A stretch of 64,000 bases of DNA from Cinclus cinclus (Eukaryota; Chordata; Aves; Passeriformes; Cinclidae), in the NCBI RefSeq assembly GCF_963662255.1, contig NC_085067.1:5732428-5796427 (forward strand). The letters run 5' to 3'. Numbering within the stretch: position 1 is the stretch's first letter; every line of letters begins with the position of its first letter. The notes beneath the pieces were generated by a model. It was not told the DNA's origin. It made no database searches and was given only the letters and a program-made list of their open reading frames with translations. Shown in pieces: positions 24,389-37,848 of the stretch. Both the position numbers and the translations under genes were made by a program.

Positions 24389-25940
24389 GAGAACAGCCTG
24401 GAGAAAGCCTTTCAAACCATCACACACACACACACAAATGCAGGGGTTTTAGAGCTAAAGAAAAACTGCATTGAGAGTAACCATAAAAATGGGCTTGAAA
24501 ACAGAGGGAAATGGAATATCTTGAGGAAATAAAGTCATAAAGTCTGATTATCACTTGCAGTGCTATTTTTTACTTTTCCAAGAAAGCCATTTAAGACTTG
24601 TTTTTTCAAGAATATCTGTGCAGGGAGGGTGCTGGGCTGGAAAGCAGGCAGGAGTCTGCTCATATTCATGAAGCCAGGCCAAGACTGTTTAAATACCCAA
24701 AGGTCACAGCAAAGCCTAGGGCTGCGTGTCTTAATCCTGCTCAGTGCCTGAAAGCTTCTGGATGTGGAAGGAGTCTCTGTACTCATGGCAGAGGCCCAAC
24801 ACATTTCCCCAGGACATCAGAGCTGGTGAAGTCGTTTTGCTTTGGCTCATGGATGAAAGATTTTGCTGTTAGAGGAGGGGGGGAAGCTGGGCAAGGAATG
24901 CCGTGTTGGACATAAAGGATGCAGAGGATGCTGTGCTCTGGATCCAGATGGGATCAATAAGTTCTCCCCAGTGCCCTGCTCTGAGATCACACTGACACTG
25001 CCTTGACAGGTGCAGCATTAGAACCTCAATAGATTGGAATTATGTGGTTCCTTCGGGGCTCTTCCCATGCACAAGCATATCTAACCTGAATGTTTTATAT
25101 ATATATATCCCTTCATCCACTATTGAAATGCACCTACCCCTAGGGAGACCTTTGAGGTGTCTAAGGCTTTAGCCCTTCAGGTTTGGGCACAGATAAACAC
25201 AGTAGGGAAGCCTGAGCCTCTTTTCTCTTTTTTTTTTCTTTTTTTTCAGATTAAATATCTAAGCATTGTTTCCTGCAAAGCAGCAGTTGTAAAAGAGTGA
25301 GTGGATTTAAAGAAACACAGTCCACTTTTACAGTCAGGAGTAGGAAGGGAATTAAAAACATCTGTGCCAGACTCAAGGTGGTTGTTCCCACAGAGATGAT
25401 CCAAATTCAGCAACTAATAGGAAACTGGACTGGTGTTCACATAATGAGGGTGAACCAGGAGGGAGAGCTGGCATGGGATTGCATCACAGACCAGGTCAGA
25501 AATGGTAGGAGGGGTGACAGGCACAGGGAAGGGGTGGGTTAAGCCCAGCACCCCTCCTGGGAGATGGCACAGCCATCCCTCTGTATGATGTGTCATTACA
25601 ACCCCTCACAAGTTGCCTCCTTTCTTCAAGCTCCAGTTACTGCCAGCAGATACAGCTGGGGATTGAGAGTCCTGATTTCTGGCTATAAGTTATCAAATTC
25701 CCCTTTGATCCCACCTTCCTCTCATAGTGCATCCTCCCAAAGAGGAAAAGCCCCTCAGCAGAGCTCAGCACAATCTTCCTGGGCCAGACTCTGCACCCTC
25801 TGGGCTGCTTCAGTCCCCAGGGTCTGCCCCAGCGAGGCACAGCATGAAAACCAGAGCAGCACAGAAAGATGCCAGTCCCAGGCACTGATCCCACTCTGGA
25901 TCCTGCTTATTTCACTGGGAAGCCTCCTGGGAGAGATTTA

Positions 25941-26018
25941 CTCACCCTAGAGAAGGGAGGAGCCTGGCCCAAGGTGACTGGGCTGCAGGACTGGACCAGA
26001 GCCCAGAGCTCTCCCAGA
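25941..26018 (-). mobile_element. MIR-like SINE remnant
   Basis: Read on the minus strand, it has the MIR order: CTCTGGTCCAGTCCTGCAG, then AGTCACCTTGGGCCAGG, then CTCCCTTCTCTAGGGTGAG. These correspond to the MIR box B region, the GTGACCTTGGGCAAG core and the CTCTGGGCCTCAG tail. It is diverged and 5' truncated. Confidence 0.45.
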
Positions 26019-29000
26019 GGTTTTCTGAGAGGCAGAGGGAGGCAGGGAGGGTTTGGCTCTTTGGAGGGTTTCTCTGCCTTCCAGAGCAGAAGGCTGTGAA
26101 TTCCCATTCCCACACTGCATGCTCAGTTAAAGTGACAGATGACTGGATGTGTGCGTGAGCCTCCATCACTGGAGAAAGGGTAGTGCAGACGATTTCTTGG
26201 AGAGAAAGGATAAAAAAAAAAAAAGAGTAATTCACAGTAAATGAGGAAAAAAAGGGGAAGAGATTCTCTAGATACATAACGTGCCACTGCAGAACCAGGG
26301 ACATGCCCAGGGAAATTTTTAAAAAGTTTTTAGAAAAAAGCAAAGCTAAAAAAGAAAAAGTATCCTATTAAGATTAATGCTTTCTGGCTTTCCATCTCCC
26401 TCCAGCATGGCTCTTCCATTTCCATAAACCCATTATCCTCACTGCTGTTTCACTTAATTGGAAAATGTCTATTGCAACCTAGCATGTTCCAAGACAAACC
26501 TTGGATGTATATATAACAGGCACTTAAAAGCTTTCAAATATTTCAAATTTGCTCAACACAATTACATGAACAAAAACCCTGTGGGACTTTATTCTTTCTA
26601 GAAAACAAAAACCACCAAAAAAAAAACCCCAAAAAACAAACCCCACAATAGTCATAAAGCATGTGTTCACAGGGCTAGAAACACCATTACATTTATCCTG
26701 ATTAGCATTCCCTAAGCTTTTATGTGCACACAGTTATTGGCAGTGGAGGGAAGAGTAGGAAATGCCAGTCAATGATTTGGCTGCTGAAGGTCAGGGAAGA
26801 GAAACAAGGAGATTTGTTTCGCTGCAGTGACAGCTATCAAACAGGGACAGTGTGTGCCAGGTGCCCTTGGAGCTGCATCCTCCTGGGAAATCCCTGGGAT
26901 GAGCCTGGGGAGAGCAGGAGGGAATAGGGCAGTGAGCAGGGCTACCCAGAAGAACTGGGATTTCCTGGTGGTTTCTGGTAGTTGTACAGCTGTAGAGAAG
27001 CAGGTGAGCTCCTTCCTTGCACTGCTCCTGCTGGTCTTTTCCTGCCCTCACTGACCTCTCCCAGAGCACTGCTCTGGGGGGACCAGGGCATCAGGACACA
27101 TGTGGGAGCTGGCAGATCAGGACCTGGAATTTATCACCAGCTGGCCACAGGACAGCAGCTGTGGAAAGCAGGGCAGGAACAAAAGAAAAGTTTCTCTCCT
27201 GATATGTGGTGGTTCTACTGATTTTCAGCTGGAAAGGATCTGAGCCCTCGTGTGCACCTAATTTTGTAACAAGTTTACAGGCTCCTTTAGAAAATAATGG
27301 CTGTTTTTTAAATTTTCACATATCCCAGCTCTTCTCTTGGCTGGATTAGCTTGACAATGCATAAACCTGAGCCCTGCAGTACTCAAGGCAAGTGCCAGCC
27401 CTATGAGAGAGGCTGTGTTACAGAACAAGTCTCTCAAATATTTGCTCTGCTCTCCTTTCCAGCACATCTCAGCTGCTGTCCACACACATTGTTGTCCCTC
27501 TGACCTGCCCACTGTGTAATGACATCACACCACTCCAAAACTGGAGATTTCCTATTGCTGTCTGTGCAACTGGCTCTGCCTGTGAAGAGAATGCCAGAAA
27601 CATGTCCCTGCTGGAAGAAATGCAGGAAATCACTTGATGGGGCCTCTGAATGCATCAAGAGACCTGCCAGGGGTATTCCTGGCCCTGCACCTTCACCCTG
27701 CCTGTTATGGAAAGAGCTGAATATGCCAGGATTTTATCAAGTCCAACTTTCTCCTTCCTCATCCTCATCACCAACACCTTTCCATAGAGCTGTCTTTGCC
27801 TTTCTGGGGCAGTCCTGAAAGCACATGATCCCCAGCACGGGCTGAAGGCAGAACTAAACCTTTAGCACAACAGGAACTGAGCTGTGCCCTGAAGAGCTGG
27901 GCTCCTTGTCCTCACAGGGACATTCCCTGAGGTGGGTGGCTGAGGCTGCTCCTGCTCCAGCACTGCTTAGCAGGCACGAATCCTGCCTGGAGGAAGTGCC
28001 CGAGGTGCAGAATGGGCTTTGAAATTCATGAGGGACCTGCACTGGTGGAAGTGGTGGTGGTGGATTGCACAGAAGCCTCCATACAGCTCCTGGCCTTGGG
28101 AGGTGGCTCCTGTTGGGTTTGTGGAACAGCCACACACCTCAGGCTGGTCCCATTGCACTGTGTGACAGCTCTGAGGTGGGGAGGTGGCACCCACGCCAGG
28201 CTGAGCTGAGAATCACTGCTGCAAGGGAACAAGGAATGGCAGGGCTCTCTGAGGTAACTCTTGGACACAGCAGCAGCTGAAGTGCAGCTTTGTGCGGTAC
28301 ATCTGGCTGCTAGAGCTTAAAAAACCAGTCTGTGCTGGAGTCCAGGTGTGAGGGGATGTGCGGCCCCAAAGCAGCTGTGGAGCATTAGCAAGGGCTGAGA
28401 ACCAAAGGGGAGAGACAGGGAAAAAAGTGAAATAAAGACTCCTGGGTAGGCAAGGGAGAGCCAAACCAGAGAGCTGCTCATAAACCAAAGAGTGATGACA
28501 CAGTGGGAGAGAAATTTAGCTTGTTTTCCTTACAAGCACAATTTGACTCCAATGGCTCCTCACCAGTTCTGTCTCTGTTGCCTCCTCCATAAAGACATTA
28601 AATCAACTGTAGAAGCTGCTTTTTAAACTACCAGTATGAGTCCATTGCCCATGGTGCTGAGTGCCTCAGATGCAAGTGGTACCAAAAGCCCTGATAACTT
28701 CTCTGTAAAGGGAACAAGGCTCCTGAAAAACACTCACTTCTGCTGTGGAATAAGAACAAAAGACAATAAGGACACAGCGAAAAGTCCCTTTTATTTTATT
28801 GGTAATTCATGCAGGGAAGAGACCACATTGTCTCAATGACTATCCAAAAGCCAGGCAGGGAGATTTAAAGAGCATCAAATCAGGAGAAAACAAACAGAAA
28901 TATCTCCCCACAGTTTACTATTTCTTTCCCCCTACACTGAAGTTCTGCTTGACCAAGAGACAGATTTATTGTGCAGCACGAATATCCAGACAGTGCAATT

Positions 29001-31684
29001 TATGTTTCAAGACACAGGCCAGGGATAAAAGGCCACAGTGCCAAGCAAAAAGGCATGGTCTGGTCATGCTGGGAGCATGAGGAGTGAGCAGGAAGAAACT
29101 GAATTTTGGAACACAAGCAAAGAAAGCAGCAACTAAACTGACATCTGATTTTGCAGCATAAGTGTTTTGCAGGGCAACTGATTTCCTCATTTAGCTCTCT
29201 CTTAATAATACCTTCACTTCTTCACTTCACTTGAAACTGCTAGTTTCAAAATCACGGCTGGCCCATCTAAATGGCTTTCAAATAACTGCTATTCCAGACC
29301 CAAACATAACTGGGTTTTTTCAAGGCCAGCACTACATTTCTCTGAGGAAGAGATAATGTCATGTCACCAGAAGAGCTGGGATCTTCACAGTTCTGTCCAG
29401 GCAGAGGACCCTGACCCCTTGCTGCTCCTGGGGTGAGGGGGTGACCAAAGGCAGTGGTGTTATCTGTGCTTTTGCTCTAAACCTGCTGGCGTGATAGAAC
29501 AGCAGCCCCAGAGCTGTTCTTTCCTTCCCAAGCTCTTCTCTGCATCCAAACAATTTCACAACGTGATTTCCTCCTTCTCCATCTTCACAGGAAGAAAAAA
29601 AAAGCTTCTTTGCTTTCTCCTGTGCTGGAGGCTGCCCCTGATGAAGCAGCACTGTTATTATGGGAATGGACTGTTAACAGCATTTGGGCATTTCTTAGTA
29701 ATGAGGGCAGGGAGAGGGGAGAGGGAAGTAATCAAAATCCACACACCAAATGAGCTATTCCAGAGGCATTTTTCTCCCCAAGCACCTGTGAAGGGCATTG
29801 GCACACTCTTTGTAATGAAGTTAAGCCCACAGAGCACGGTGGGACAATTTGTATCTGCTCCCAGGCAGGAGGAGAGAGGGAAAGGCATTGTCCTCACAGG
29901 GCACTCTGGCACTAAAGGAATTCTGCCGTCTGGAGGGGAAGCCCATTTCTCTACCTATTCCCATCACAAAGCAGAGGTTGATCCAGACTCCACAAGCTTG
30001 TCCATCCTTTCTCAGCTACAGACTAACAACGAAGGGGACAGGGAACAGATGGAAAAGCTCGAGGAAGCTGCAGTGCCACAGAGTCACACTGAGTGGGAGA
30101 GGAGCCAGAACCTGTCCCCATCCCTCATACCATGACATTCACTGCTGCACTCCCCAAAACTCACTGTGCCCTCAGGCTCTGCAGGGGTGAAACACATCCT
30201 TGGATAGGAGCCAACTCTCCTGCACTTCACAGAGCTCTAAAGTACCAAACACACTCCAGAGTGGAGCCCTCTCCACGTCTCTAGGAAGCCAAATCTCTGG
30301 CAAAGCCATGGTTTCAGTCATCACCTGCACTGTGCAGGAGCTGCTCAACGCTTCCCACAGGGAGGAAGGATGTCAGGACAGCACTGAATACCTCTGCATA
30401 TGGAGAGGTTTTGCAAAATGTAGTTTGTAAAAGATTGGAAGGGTAAGTGCTGAGTGGGAGGTACTGGCTGGGAGAGTGAAGTGTGAATCAATGCATCTCT
30501 GGTAAGAGAGACACTCAGCCAGGGGCCACCCTACAATCTACTAAAATCAGAGTTATCTCCATCCCAGTGCTGTGTCTGTCTGCTGCACAGATGAGGAGAT
30601 TTGTGGGTTGCTTTAGTACAGCTGTCAGGACTGAGGCAAGAAAAACACTGAAATCAGAATTTTTCCCAGCCAGCTTGCATGCTCTTACACTCCAGGTTTT
30701 CATCTTTGCATTACTTGTTGAACTGAGCACATCTTCAGCCCTGAAAGCAGCTCAGCTTTCAGCTCCTGTTGCTGAGAGCAGAAGACAATCAGCTCTAATC
30801 CTGCCTGATGAGTGGGAGCTGTGTTTACCCAGCTGTTACCTGCAGCCACCATGGCATGGAACAGGCAGAGCTCAGCAATGCCAACATGCAAAGATGCTCC
30901 CTTATCTCTGAAGCTGACACAGCAAGGAGGGAGCTTCAATATTTGTGCTGCAAACTCTCCCCTCATCCCAACCTGTTTGAAAACCATCTCGCAGCAAATA
31001 GGTGCTCTAAAGTAAAACAGCAAATCCCAGCTCTTCATGTATGAATTAGGCAGCAGCAAAACGTGGGGGAAACATTTGGCTTTGTAGGACAGCAAAAATA
31101 CCACCCAGCTGTGCTGGTGCTGAGAGGAGAATGACGCGTGGCCACAGGGATGTCAGCAGCACACCAGAGCACCTGAGGATTGTTTCAGAACTCAGCTTGT
31201 TTTGCATCTTTATAGTGATAAAGTAGCAGGAGTTCCTCCAGCAGGAAATGCGGGAATCAGCTTTACCTTTATTTGAAAGGGAATTTAAGGTGAGACTTGG
31301 GAAAAGGTTGGTGCTTGCTCTATTTATTTGTATCTCTTTTCTGGTCCTGTTTGCTTTCTAGTCAAGAGCTCTGCTTCTTCAGTGTGCATTCAATATTAAA
31401 TTGCCTCTTAATGTACTAACAGCCAGGCTTCTCTTGAAGAATATCCTCCAGCATACAGAATCTGCAGCATTTGTCAAGGAGAAAAGGATTAAGTGAATAG
31501 GGACTCCAGCCAAGTTGCCTTGATTTTTTTTTTCTCTTCCAGGTACTGGTAGATTAAAAAAAAAAAAAATACAAAATTTCCTGGATCACTTATTTATTTC
31601 TTTTTCATATGCCTATGTAATCTTTTTTTTTTTTTTTTCTGAAAAAAACATTTCAAACTCACATCTCAGCCACCTCCATTACAA

Positions 31685-31750
31685 TCAGGATTTATCCAAG
31701 GTCACAGAGCCACTGGCAGGGCAGGGAATCTGATTCCATCTCCCAGGTTT
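31685..31750 (-). mobile_element. MIR-like SINE remnant
   Basis: On the minus strand the segment reads AACCTGGGAG, then a Cys-box-like CTGCCAGTGGC, then TCTGTGACCTTGGATAAAT. This matches the conserved MIR core (CTGTGTGACCTTGGGCAAG). It is the clearest MIR-type match in the window. Confidence 0.6.
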
Positions 31751-34700
31751 TATTTTATAAATCTGGCACCAGGAATATCCCAAACTCACTCCCTCAGAGC
31801 TGACAAAATTCCTGTTTAAAGCCTCTCTAAACTCGGTCCCTCTTTTTTATCTGGGTTCTCCCCTCTCTGAGGGCTCCATTTGGAAATCATAAAGCTGCCT
31901 ATAGAGAAAAATACCACTGGAAAAGTCCAGATCTATTTATCCTCCTACAGGTCATGAGGCTGCCCCTGGAGTGGGATAACAGCTAATCCCGGGGATGGAA
32001 ACCCCCTTCCCACTGATCAAACAACTGTGTGGCAAAAGCCCTCCCATTCCTATTCTCCAAGTATGAAAAACTTTAATCCTGTTTAAAAAGCCTTCAAGGC
32101 AGCCTGGCTTCCCACCCAGCTTTTCCAGCAGCAAGGCAAATCCCAAGTGCGTTTAACTCCATTGCACTGTAAACAAGTGAGCACCGAACAGTGCTCAGAA
32201 GCACATTTCTGAGTGAGCCTTAGGGAACTTGGGCAAAGTAAATAATGTGGCAGAAAGCCTTTCCAGAGGTTTCATAGCCTCTAATTTCCTCACCCAAGGG
32301 TCACAAGTAGAGCAGCTGTCACTTAAGGCTCTCAGCAATTCACACATTCCAGCTCAGCTCTTGCTGTTCAGCGTTTGAGAAACGCTCAAAGCCATCTCCT
32401 CCAATTGTCCCCAGAGTAAATAAAGTTCAAGGCAGTAGGACAAGAAAATTAGAGGCTGTGAAGTCGTGAGAAGCAGCTGTAAGGTAAACTGCCTTGCCCA
32501 GAGCAAGGTGCGTTAACTTGCAGTCCCTGCCTGGAGTTTTTGCTCAGGAGAGATCCGGGATAGTACAGAAGTCACCCAGCTGCACCATGCAACGTGGATA
32601 CTGAAATCCTGACAGGTGGGGACACAAAGGACACAGCACTCGAGTGCACTTTAATAGGATTTCTCCAGCCCTGAGAGAAGGAAAGCAGAGGTGGCTCAAA
32701 GAGGAGTGCTGGAATGAAAGTCTGGAACTGTGGGCTGTGCCTCTGCAAGTCCCCCCTGTTTGTCCAGGTGAGTGGAGGAGCAATGCAAAAGCAGAAATTG
32801 AAGTAGAGCATCAGCACAGAGAACAATTCTTGTTGTGCAGCACGAGTGAAATGGGAAGAGGACTAGAAAACCTAAAAAAGTTCTAGGAAGAGACAAAGGG
32901 AAAACTCAGCAGAGGGCAAATAGAGTGAAACTATGAAGGAGATGAGCAGCACGGCCAGAGAAGGGCCAGTGGTGCATTTAGGCAGGGATCTTAGGCCTAC
33001 CACATGTTCTCATGATAAACAGATAGGGCTGGCACAAAAACATGAACAAGCCTAGGACAGATGTGACCTCAGTGTGAGAAAAGTTCTGTTGATCCATCAG
33101 ATTTGATGATAGAAAGGAAACACAGAAGGTTCAGGACCAAAAGGAGGCAAAGGTAGAGTATGAGAAGATGGCAGGCAAAGAGGGCAGACAGGGTGGAGGA
33201 TGAAGACAGGAGGCTTTCACTTGACTCAGTCATCTTGAGGAGACAGTTAAGAAAGTTCTCTGAGTGGTAGCAGTCTGCTGGTCAATTTGAATGCCAGTGG
33301 AGAAACTAAAATATATTCCTGGGTAAGAGCACCAGATTTCTATGATCTTGGGCTTGGGGCAGGGAGTGAAATCTGCTTTTCAGGAGATCTAAGCACGAGG
33401 ATGTTCAGCACCAGCACGAGGATATTCAGTGAACAGATTTAACAGATTTGGTATCGTTCCCCCACGATAGAGCCCTCAGCTCCTCTGGAAAGAAAGCCTG
33501 GCTGAACACACCTCCCCAGCAAATGGCCAAGAGGTCCAACTTGTTGTGACCTTGGCTAAAGAGATCTGCCTTTAATCATGACAATGGATGAGCTTCTGGG
33601 CTCCTTCTCTAATGCAGAGACACAGCAGAAAAAAATTGCATCCTAAAAGTTGTGCTTTTAGAGAAAAAGCTTTCTCTGTTACATACATCATTACCCAACG
33701 ATACAGAGTAGCTACTTAGAGTATCTGCGTTCATTTAAAGACCTGATTTTAAAAGCCAGCAGCTTTATCCATGGTATAATGTGTCAAATGCAAGCTGAAT
33801 TGACACTTATGCAAGTCAAAGCAAATGTTTTTAAGATGTGACAGCAGAGCCATTACCAGCTTCATATATTTCATTCTACTTTTGTGCACACAACCAAGCA
33901 TATTATTGGCTTTTTATTTCCCTCCTTGTTTGCTTCAGGATTCTGATTAAAGCAAGGAAATATTTCATGAGCTGCCAGGTTATGCTTAGACCATTAGGCC
34001 CATCTATGAGAAATATTTATTGGTTTAGGAAATGGGAGAAAAGGAAAGCTGGAGCACTGGTGATACATCTCATCCGCTTTGAAAACAGAGCAAAAGCCTC
34101 TCAGATTCTTGTTAGCCAAAGAGATAGGATGAAGTTGGCTCAGTATCAAAAGCTGTAATAGCCAGATGATACAGAGCCCTGATCTGGTCTAAAGCTCCTG
34201 GATCTGTTTAGCTTTGGACTGAAAATGTTAATGATGATAAAAGAACTTATGCTTGGTTAATATCTTGTAATAAAATCCCCCAGGTTTCTGACACAGTCCT
34301 TTCTTCACCCTTCTCTCTCCTGATGCTGTCTGAGGTCACTGTAGGTGACTGCACAGCCCCCTCAGCCTTAAGATTGAAGCTCTGAGTCTCCTTTGTCAGG
34401 AGCCAGGGGGGTTCTGCTGCCAGCAAACGCTTGCTCTGCCTGCCCTGGGATGACAGGAAGACAAGCACAGCCCAGGAGCCACAACCACAAACACAAGCAG
34501 GGCACCCAGGCCCAGGGTAGCTGTGAAATTGCAACCTGAAAGAGGCATCCTGCAGACAGCCCAGCTGAGCACAAGGTGGGCTCATGCACATTCTGTCATT
34601 ACCAGGGAGGAAATAAGGCACAGAATTGAGGCACTTGGTTTCCAGACTTGCTAGGGAGAACGAGACACTCGACAGGATAATCAGGATACTTTTCCAACCA

Positions 34701-35886
34701 TTCTGGAATGAGAACCTGCACGATTGCAGTGTATCTGAAAGCTGGATGCAGTCTGAAACCTGAGTATCCACAAGGAAAATAAGGGCAGAAAAATCCAAAC
34801 CTCCACTATGGGAAGACATTTTCTTCCCTTCTCATTCTGCAGTGGAGCTGGGAGACAGCAACTCCACAGATTCTGCTGCTCGAGCTTCCCGAGAGGTGAG
34901 GGGAGGCTCACAGCAGAGGTTACAGCACACAGAGCCCCATCTGCATCTCCAGGACAGGTACAGAGCTGAGTGAGGAATGGCCAGGGGTGAGAAGAAGAGG
35001 TGATTTATTTAAGAGGCTTCTAAATCAGTTCCCTGAGATGGCTGACCTGCTGACAGTGACTTAATCAGCACAAAACATTTCCTTGATTTGTCACCAGGGA
35101 ATGGCAAAATATTCTCGGAAGAGCTTCATCTTTTATCTGAAGAACTATTTACATCAAGGAGGTTAAGACACAGCTTTAACCACACAGAAAGCACAAACCT
35201 TTGGATTTGCTGCTCTTAAACACTACCTGGGAGCAGGGTCTTTCTTGTCTTGACTTGCATGTGTCTACCCACAAAAGAAAAAGCTCTGTGCTGCATCATT
35301 TTTATTCATGAAGATAAATCCATTGTGTATTTTTCTAATGATCTCTTAAGTCTGCAATTTGCACCATTTTATAGCAGTGAAAGTTAGAGATGCAGTAAGC
35401 CATGTATTTAAGGCTGGTAACTTAATGGGAAAGGCATTAACTTCCATTTCAGATTTTTAGTTCTGTTCCCCTCCCCATCCTTGGTAATTACCTTGTTACT
35501 TAACAGCAGCATCAGCAATTTCATTGATGTGCTTTTAGCACAGGCCACTACCAGAGGACAAGAGTGCTGGAGCATGTTACAGACTCCAGAGTAAACTTTA
35601 TCTCCTGCTCTTCGTTAAAAAGGATCAGAACATTACCCACCTCTCCTCCACCCTTCCAAATCTGCAAGCATCAGCAAGGCCTGCTTCCCAGGCAGTTGTA
35701 GGCTTTTAACAGGTAAGAAATCACTTTAGGCCCCCAGGTCACAACTCGTGTTATCCCAAGAGATTATATCCTCTGATAAGCTTGGCTTTTTTTTATTTCT
35801 CCTGTACCCTTTTGTGGTACAGGGATGGGGGCAACTTTGCAACCCCATTATGATCAAGTCTAATTCATGATGGAAATGAGGAGGCA

Positions 35887-36056
35887 AAGTAAAGAAAGGG
35901 TAACCAGAAATCTCATTGTGATCCAAAGAGAAGTAAAGAAAGGGTAACCAGAAATCTCATTGTGATCCAAAGAGAAGTAAAGAAAGGGTAACCAGAAATC
36001 TCATTGTGAGCCAAAGAGAAGTAAAGAAAGGGTAACCAGAAATCTCATTGTGGTCC
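35887..36056. repeat. 44-bp tandem repeat, 3.9 copies
   Basis: Units start at 35887, 35931, 35975 and 36019, exactly 44 bp apart, each beginning AAGTAAAGAAAGGGTAACC. Copies differ at about one base (GATCC, GAGCC, GGTCC near the end of the unit). The near identity indicates a recent local duplication. The units abut with no unique spacers, so it is not a CRISPR array. Confidence 0.97.
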
Positions 36057-37800
36057 TGCAGTTATTTCTGAGGGTGGTACTGGCCTGGGAGCCTTTCAGT
36101 GCCTCCTGTTCCTCACTGTCTCCTTGGCCCTGTGGGATCCTCCCCAAGACCAGGTCTCTTCCCAAGGAGACCCCATGCCCACAAAAGCCAGCTGGCATTG
36201 CCCTCTGCCAGCACTCCTGCCTTGCTAATCTACCTTCTCAGCCTCCTGAGGCCACCAATAAACCAAATAATTCCACATTTGGCAGTGTTCAACAAGCATC
36301 TGAATTACTCAATTTTCTGTACATCCCCACAGATCCTGGGGAGAACAAGCACTGTCCTGGATCAGCTTTTTTATGACTGGCAGTGGATTTGGGGAGTTGT
36401 ATCTACCTCACCACTGTGCACGTTGCCCTACACATGCAGCAGGAAAGACAAAAGGTCTAGCACAGAGCTTATCAGCACATGGCAGGCATTTTAAGCCATC
36501 TCTAAAAGGAAAAAAAAAAGAAAAAAACATGTTGTGCATGTAAGAGAAGGAAATCCCTAATTGGAAACACAATTGTCTCATAAGAAGGGCTCCAAAATCA
36601 ACAGCCACTCCAATTTATATGGTGTTTTATCAAGCCAAATAGCCCCCAAGGGCTTTGCAAGATGAGCCTCTAATAAGGCTTATAAAACCAGCCCTCTATA
36701 AGAGAGGCTGGGGCAGGGAGGGGGAGCAAAAGACATTTTAGCTTGTGAATTGTGACAGCAATGTCAGCCTGTCAAAGCTCCAGCTAAAAAAGGCTCCAGA
36801 AGCTCTGGGGGGATCTGCAGTACTTCCAAGAGCAGAGGTTCATGGAGAACAGGTGGGGCAGCTGGGATCCAGCCCCCAGACTGGGCAGCCAGGCTAGGGT
36901 GTGGTGTGGGACCAGGCAGCACTCTCAGCCCTGTGACATCCCTCTCCCTGGGGCTCAGCCACATGGGCAGGACACACTCTAGGTCCATAGGGCACAGTTC
37001 TGGTGGATCAGCTCAGAAGATGCCCCCCAAGCGAAGCGGGAAGCTCTCCTGTCACACCAACCCCACCATTCCCCATGGTTTCTAAAAAGAAGATGTGCCT
37101 TCATCCTGCCCATTGAGACATTGCACAGAAGAAGGTAATTTTAAAATTATTTTATTTCGTCTTTCTCCCTTCACTGTCAGGTGAGGAGAGAGAGCCTAAA
37201 GGAAAAACAGAGGGGACATTTTTATTCCAACCTTTATGGTGTGTCTGGAAGGCAATACTGAGCAATGAGTGTGTGACAAGAAACATGAACAGGATGGGGA
37301 GTGTGACTGTAAAACGTGCCTTAACATCCCCTGCAGGAGCACATCCTCTGAGTACCATCCCTTCATCATCACTGTCCTGCCCAAGTGATGATACACGAGT
37401 CAGGGAAAGCAGAAGCAGCCAGCACAGGTCACACTTCACTGCACAGTTTTGCAAACCACGCTAAGAAACCCTCAGAGGAAAGAACCAACTAGTTTCAAGT
37501 CTATTTTGAGTTGCACAGTGGGCTTGTAAATACCTTGTTTCTGGCAGTTCTACAGTGGTTAAAAAATATATCAAGTAGTCATGGAAAACCCAAGACATAA
37601 ATTTGTTGCAGAAAGAAACAGCTCTTTTTTTCTCCAACAAACACAACAAGTGCTTTAATTTGGTTTCCATTTTCTGGCTGATGCTGTTTTGTGAACAAGT
37701 GTGTAATGGCAGAGCTGTACTTGTGAAGATGATTCCAGAAGGATGTGCCCTGCCCTGATGGGAAGGTAGGTGCAGGGCTGCACATAGCCTGGTTTTAACC

Positions 37801-37801
<1 letters not shown>

Positions 37802-37844
<43 letters not shown>
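37802..37844. repeat. Dinucleotide microsatellite (AC)21-22
   Basis: An uninterrupted 43-bp AC/GT run, probably polymorphic. The Cys-Val repeat frames crossing it on the minus strand are artefacts. Confidence 0.97.

Positions 37845-37848
<4 letters not shown>

Larger units (their letters stand above)
23236..37801. other. Gene-free non-coding DNA, about 14.5 kb
   Basis: No recognisable gene. The supported contents are two minus-strand MIR-like fragments, a possible CR1-like scrap, a CTCF-like motif, a 44-bp tandem repeat, poly(A)/poly(T) runs at 31556-31569 and 31623-31639, and a 17-bp direct repeat at 33392-33408 and 33413-33429 with one mismatch. All open frames are short or low-complexity. 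Confidence 0.5.

Noticed and set aside
29491..30135. 214-codon open frame
   Set aside because: No domain or family resemblance; composition is like the surrounding non-coding DNA.
32470..32560. Possible further MIR fragment on the minus strand
   Set aside because: Only CTTGCCCAGAGCAAGG loosely resembles the MIR core; too weak to list.
35887..36056. CRISPR-like regular repeats
   Set aside because: The repeats are directly adjacent with no unique spacers, and the genome is vertebrate.
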